Source of the DNA: Vulcanimicrobiota bacterium
GTDB lineage: Bacteria > Vulcanimicrobiota > Vulcanimicrobiia > Vulcanimicrobiales > Vulcanimicrobiaceae
Length of the DNA stretch: 35,209 nt
NCBI GenBank assembly: GCA_019245275.1
Contig: JAFARW010000134.1
Location: 1-35,209 of the forward strand
Direction of reading: 5' to 3'
Below, in pieces: positions 32,473 through 35,209 of the stretch (position 1 is its first letter; every line of letters begins with the position of its first letter). A model generated the notes under the pieces. It was not told the DNA's origin and searched no databases. It saw nothing but the letters and a program-made list of their open reading frames with translations. A program made the translations under genes and the position numbers.

Positions 32473-33417
32473 ATGCGCAGGAAAGTCACGATCGTGGGTG
32501 CCGGAAATGTCGGCGCGACGACCGCTCACTGGCTGGCCCAAAAGGGGCTCGCTGATATCGTGCTCGTCGACATCGTCGAAGGTGTCCCGCAAGGGAAAGC
32601 GCTCGATCTGATGCAGGCGTTGCCGGTCGAGAAGAGCGACGTCTCCGTCATCGGCGCGAACGATTACAGCGACACAAGCGATTCCGATATCGCGGTAATC
32701 ACGGCCGGGTTTCCGCGCAAACCGGGAATGAGTCGCGACGACCTCGTGCGCATGAATGCCGAGATCGTTGGAGAGGCGACGCGGGAGATCGTGCGACATT
32801 CGCCGGCTTGCATCTTGATTGTCGTCACGAATCCGCTCGATGCGATGTGCGAAGTTGCCCGCCGCGTCAGTGATTTTCCACGCGAGCGCGTTTTAGGGAT
32901 GGCGGGCGTTCTCGATTCGGCGCGCTTCTCGACATTCGTCGCAAAAGAGCTCGGCGTTAGCGTCAACAACGTCCACGCGTTCGTTCTTGGCGGCCACGGC
33001 GACCAGATGGTGCCGCTGCCGCGCTACTCGACGGTTGCCGGAATCCCGATCACGGAATTGTTGGATAAGGCAACGATTGACCGGCTCGTCGATCGTACCG
33101 CGAAAGGCGGCGGCGAGATCGTCAACCTGCTCAAGAGCGGAAGTGCCTACTACGCTCCCGCGCGATCGATTTCCGAAATGGTCGATTCGATCCTGAATGA
33201 CAAACATCAAATTCTGCCGTGCGCCGCATACCTTCAAGGCGAGTACGGGATCCGCGATCTCTTCGTCGGTGTGCCGTGTCAGCTCGGCGCTATCGGTCTG
33301 GAGAAGATCATCGAGATCAAGCTCACACCGGAGGAGCAAGCCGCGTTACAGAAGAGTGCGGAAGCGGTAGAAGCATTAGTGAAGAGTCTTCCGCAAGAGG
33401 TGTCGCAGAAAGCGTAA
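32473..33417 (+). CDS. mdh: Malate dehydrogenase
   Basis: Oxidises malate to oxaloacetate with NAD, LDH-like family. GAGNVGATTAHWLAQKGL is the NAD-binding glycine motif. TAGFPRKPGMSRDDL carries the substrate arginines that distinguish malate from lactate enzymes, VLGMAGVLDSARF the relay Asp region, and LGGHGDQMVPL the catalytic histidine. Length 314 aa is normal. ATG at 32473 with AAGGAG 5 nt upstream. The stop overlaps the next gene (TAATG). Confidence 0.97.
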   Translation: MRRKVTIVGAGNVGATTAHWLAQKGLADIVLVDIVEGVPQGKALDLMQALPVEKSDVSVIGANDYSDTSDSDIAVITAGFPRKPGMSRDDLVRMNAEIVGEATREIVRHSPACILIVVTNPLDAMCEVARRVSDFPRERVLGMAGVLDSARFSTFVAKELGVSVNNVHAFVLGGHGDQMVPLPRYSTVAGIPITELLDKATIDRLVDRTAKGGGEIVNLLKSGSAYYAPARSISEMVDSILNDKHQILPCAAYLQGEYGIRDLFVGVPCQLGAIGLEKIIEIKLTPEEQAALQKSAEAVEALVKSLPQEVSQKA

Positions 33418-33860
33418 TGGATTACCGGAGCGATTCGGATCGCGTCCACGTTAATGTCGGATCGCCGGCGGGTTCGTACACCGTCGGCAGCGCGTCGTTC
33501 TTCCGGTACATCGTGCGGCTCGCCGAGATGGGCCTGACGCTGCGGCCGGTGGAACGTGAAGCCGTTGAGATGCTCGCCAATATTCCGCATGCGTTTTTTG
33601 ATGAAGGCGTTTCGTCTGGGAACGGCTGGCGCATCGTGCCGCCTTCGTCGTTTGAGGATTGGCCGGTTATGGAAGCCACACCGCAACGCCTGCGCGCTGC
33701 CTTGCAAACCGCACGGCGAATCCTGTGGCAGAATGCGGCGCCGGTTGGCGTCAGCGCCGGCGACATCGTCGCAATAGAAGAAGAACTCGACCACGTTTTT
33801 GGCGTCCTGCATAGGGCCGAAGCGGCCGGCTTCTCCGTTAACGTTTCCTACGTATCGTAA
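33417..33860 (+). CDS. Hypothetical protein coupled to mdh
   Basis: A 147-aa soluble protein that I do not recognise. It starts MDYRSDSDRVHVNVGSPAG, has an aromatic/acidic composition, no cysteine and no membrane segment. The middle (MLANIPHAFFDEGVSSGNGW) and the end (GDIVAIEEELDHVFGVLHRAEAAG) suggest an alpha/beta core with a long helix. The ATG shares one base with the mdh TAA (TAATG), which argues that the two are translated together. Confidence 0.8.
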   Translation: MDYRSDSDRVHVNVGSPAGSYTVGSASFFRYIVRLAEMGLTLRPVEREAVEMLANIPHAFFDEGVSSGNGWRIVPPSSFEDWPVMEATPQRLRAALQTARRILWQNAAPVGVSAGDIVAIEEELDHVFGVLHRAEAAGFSVNVSYVS

Positions 33861-33886
33861 CTAAAGTCCGATCGACTGATGCTGCG

Positions 33887-34759
33887 ATGCGGAGCATCGC
33901 GGCGCTTCCGCTGCGCGGACCGTCGGGCGAGCCGATCGACTTCGCGCGCACGATCCATTCCCACGGCTGCACGTCGCTGCTGCCTGCTATCGACGACGAG
34001 AGCGTCGAGCACTACCGTTATCGGATGCGGATCGGCAACGCCGTTCGCACGCTGCATTTCGAGCCGCGCGACGGCAACCTAATCGTTTCGTGCGATGGAC
34101 CGCTGGGTGCGGCGCAAGAACGGCGGCTGCTAGAGGTCGTGCGAAGGATGTTTCGCCTCGACGAAGACTTCGGACCATTTTACGACGCGATTCGGGACGA
34201 TCCGGATCTCGCTTGGGCATCGGTCGGCGCGGGACGTCTGCTCGCGAGCCCCACGGTGTTCGAAGATGTCGTCAAGACGATCTGCACGACGAACTGCGCG
34301 TGGTCGGGCACGGTTCGGATGGTTAGAGCGCTTGTCGAGAATCTCGGCAAGGGCGCCTTTCCAACGCCTGAGCAAATGGCGCAAGCACCGCTCGAATTTT
34401 ACACGCAGGGCGCGCGCGCGGGCTACCGCGGCGCGTATTTGCGCACGCTTGCGGAGGGGGTCGTTGAAAAACGCATCGATTTGGAAGCGCTGCGCCCTTC
34501 CAGCGGCATGCCGGATCAAGAAGCGGAAGAACGGCTGTTGGCGCTCCCGGGGATCGGCCCGTATGCGTGCGCACACATCATGCTGCTCTTAGGCCGGTAT
34601 GGAAAGCTGGTGTTCGACTCTTGGACGCGTCCGAAATACTTGAAAATCTCGGGTAAACGGCGCGCTGCGGACAAGACGATCGAACGGCGCTTCAAACGGT
34701 ACGGACGTTTCGCCGGCCTGGCTTTCTGGCTGCTGCTCACGCGCGATTGGCTCGATTAG
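33887..34759 (+). CDS. HhH-GPD superfamily DNA glycosylase (AlkA/OGG-like)
   Basis: Base-excision repair glycosylase of the helix-hairpin-helix superfamily. The HhH motif LLALPGIGPYACAHIMLLLG lies near residues 215-235, and a candidate catalytic Asp follows in VFDSWTRPKY near 243. The N-terminal 90 residues are beta-rich, as in the AlkA/OGG1 N-domain, and VFEDVVKTICTTNCAWSGT resembles the block that begins the helical domain. No C-terminal 4Fe-4S cysteines are present, unlike EndoIII/MutY. Substrate cannot be assigned. ATG at 33887, 26 nt after the previous gene; an ATG at 33879 is in another frame. Confidence 0.87.
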   Translation: MRSIAALPLRGPSGEPIDFARTIHSHGCTSLLPAIDDESVEHYRYRMRIGNAVRTLHFEPRDGNLIVSCDGPLGAAQERRLLEVVRRMFRLDEDFGPFYDAIRDDPDLAWASVGAGRLLASPTVFEDVVKTICTTNCAWSGTVRMVRALVENLGKGAFPTPEQMAQAPLEFYTQGARAGYRGAYLRTLAEGVVEKRIDLEALRPSSGMPDQEAEERLLALPGIGPYACAHIMLLLGRYGKLVFDSWTRPKYLKISGKRRAADKTIERRFKRYGRFAGLAFWLLLTRDWLD

Positions 34760-34869
34760 AAGCCCTGCCATGTCCCATGGACCGGGGCGCATTCGAACGA
34801 GGGATGGCGTCGCTTGCGCCCAACGATTCCAAACATCGTTTCTTTTACTCAGATGAAAGCTGATTTGTT

Positions 34870-35034
34870 ATGGCAACATGTCCACTTTGCAACGATATGA
34901 AGCACGTTCAATGTCCGAAATGCGAAGGAACCGGGCAGCTAAGTGACGGGCACGGCGGCTACAAGACGTGCTTCATGTGTAACGGCAGTACCCGAGTGAC
35001 ATGCCCTCGTTGCGGCGGCTCCGGGCAAGCTTAA
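34870..35034 (+). CDS. Small DnaJ-type zinc-knuckle protein
   Basis: A 54-residue protein. It contains four CxxC pairs: CPLC (4-7), CPKCEGTG (15-22), CFMCNGS (34-40) and CPRCGGSG (45-52). The CxxCxGxG pattern is that of the DnaJ central zinc domain, here standing alone. Eight cysteines in four pairs would bind two zinc ions. It could act as a thiol/zinc chaperone or in disulfide exchange; no partner is known. ATG at 34870 with a weak ribosome binding site. A 19-codon ORF (34804-34863) ends just upstream and may or may not be translated. Confidence 0.75.
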   Translation: MATCPLCNDMKHVQCPKCEGTGQLSDGHGGYKTCFMCNGSTRVTCPRCGGSGQA

Positions 35035-35036
35035 CC

Positions 35037-35180
35037 CAGTTTCGCTAAGTGCACGGACTGTCGATATCGCCGTGTGCGCAAGTCCGCGGATCCCTTCCAG
35101 TTTCACGACCATTCGGGCGCACTTCCCTCACAGTTTCTTACCAGACGAAGAAGACTGCCGCTATCCTCTCTGACAGTTTC
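35037..35180. repeat. Four copies of CAGTTTC
   Basis: CAGTTTC occurs at 35037-35043, 35098-35104, 35131-35137 and 35174-35180, all in the same orientation, with offsets of 61, 33 and 43 bp. The last two extend to ACAGTTTCTT. The stretch 35035-35209 contains no supported gene. Meaning unknown; possible binding sites for a regulator of a gene to the right. Confidence 0.45.
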
Positions 35181-35209
35181 TTGATATTGGCGCGACCGGA
35201 AGGCGCGAC

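Noticed and set aside
34804..34863. 19-codon ORF just before the zinc-knuckle gene, possible upstream peptide
   Set aside because: Too short to support; GAGGG touches the ATG with no spacing. Noted only as a possible leader.
35037..35180. CRISPR array from the repeated CAGTTTC
   Set aside because: The unit is only 7 bp and spacing is irregular.
35138..35209. Open minus-strand frame of 23 codons running in from the right edge
   Set aside because: An open run this short is expected by chance, no family motif is readable, and two CAGTTTC repeats lie within it.

Overview
This is a compact, GC-rich bacterial chromosome segment made almost entirely of core genes, with very short spacers and many overlapping start and stop codons. 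The gene set points to a free-living, didermic-type heterotroph or mixotroph: a secretin implies an outer membrane, and there are a PHA synthase and a TCA cycle segment. The combination of an archaeal-style succinate dehydrogenase (long SdhB plus a CCG-domain third subunit), the cdaA-cdaR-glmM operon with a c-di-AMP riboswitch, frequent TTG starts and apparent leaderless promoters suggests a deep-branching lineage. My best guess is Candidatus Eremiobacterota (WPS-2/Vulcanimicrobiota). That placement is inference from gene content, not from a search.

Layout. 1-2745 (minus): succinate dehydrogenase sdhA, sdhB and the first codons of an HdrB/SdhE-like subunit. 2904-10372 (plus): dnaE, a Cof-type HAD phosphatase, ftsQ, ftsA and ftsZ (replication and division). 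10447-13668 (plus): a sigma-70 factor fused by overlaps to a minimal pilus/secretion cassette (PilM-like, one-TM PilP/GspC-like protein, short secretin). 13688-16455: aroC, aroK, aroB. 16484-19581: a secreted protein of unknown function and priA, whose expected start codon reads GTA. A long hairpin overlaps the priA stop. 19725-21715: phaC converging on rpsT. 21811-26199: a hypothetical gene, cdaA, cdaR, glmM, then a ydaO-type c-di-AMP riboswitch controlling an NlpC/P60 hydrolase, an HPEPVEG-type intergenic repeat and tRNA-Gln(TTG). 26204-29906: a hypothetical gene, gdhA, a DUF1835 protein, a histone-like DUF6496 protein and a STAS anti-anti-sigma factor. 29903-33417: glcF-like Fe-S protein, citrate synthase and, divergently, malate dehydrogenase. 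33417-35034: a hypothetical protein, an HhH-GPD DNA glycosylase and a 54-residue DnaJ-type zinc-knuckle protein. The last 175 bp carry four copies of CAGTTTC and no supported gene.

How the genes work together. sdhAB, gltA, mdh and glcF form a central-carbon theme, with gltA and mdh fired from one shared 103-bp divergent spacer that holds an inverted repeat. The cda-glm block links c-di-AMP production, peptidoglycan precursor synthesis and, through the riboswitch next door, wall hydrolysis. The sigma-pilM-pilP-secretin block followed by aroC-K-B resembles the pilMNOPQ-aroKB order of proteobacteria, but without pilN and pilO. No stretch above 300 bp lacks a gene or RNA element. No CRISPR array, transposase or prophage gene was seen.
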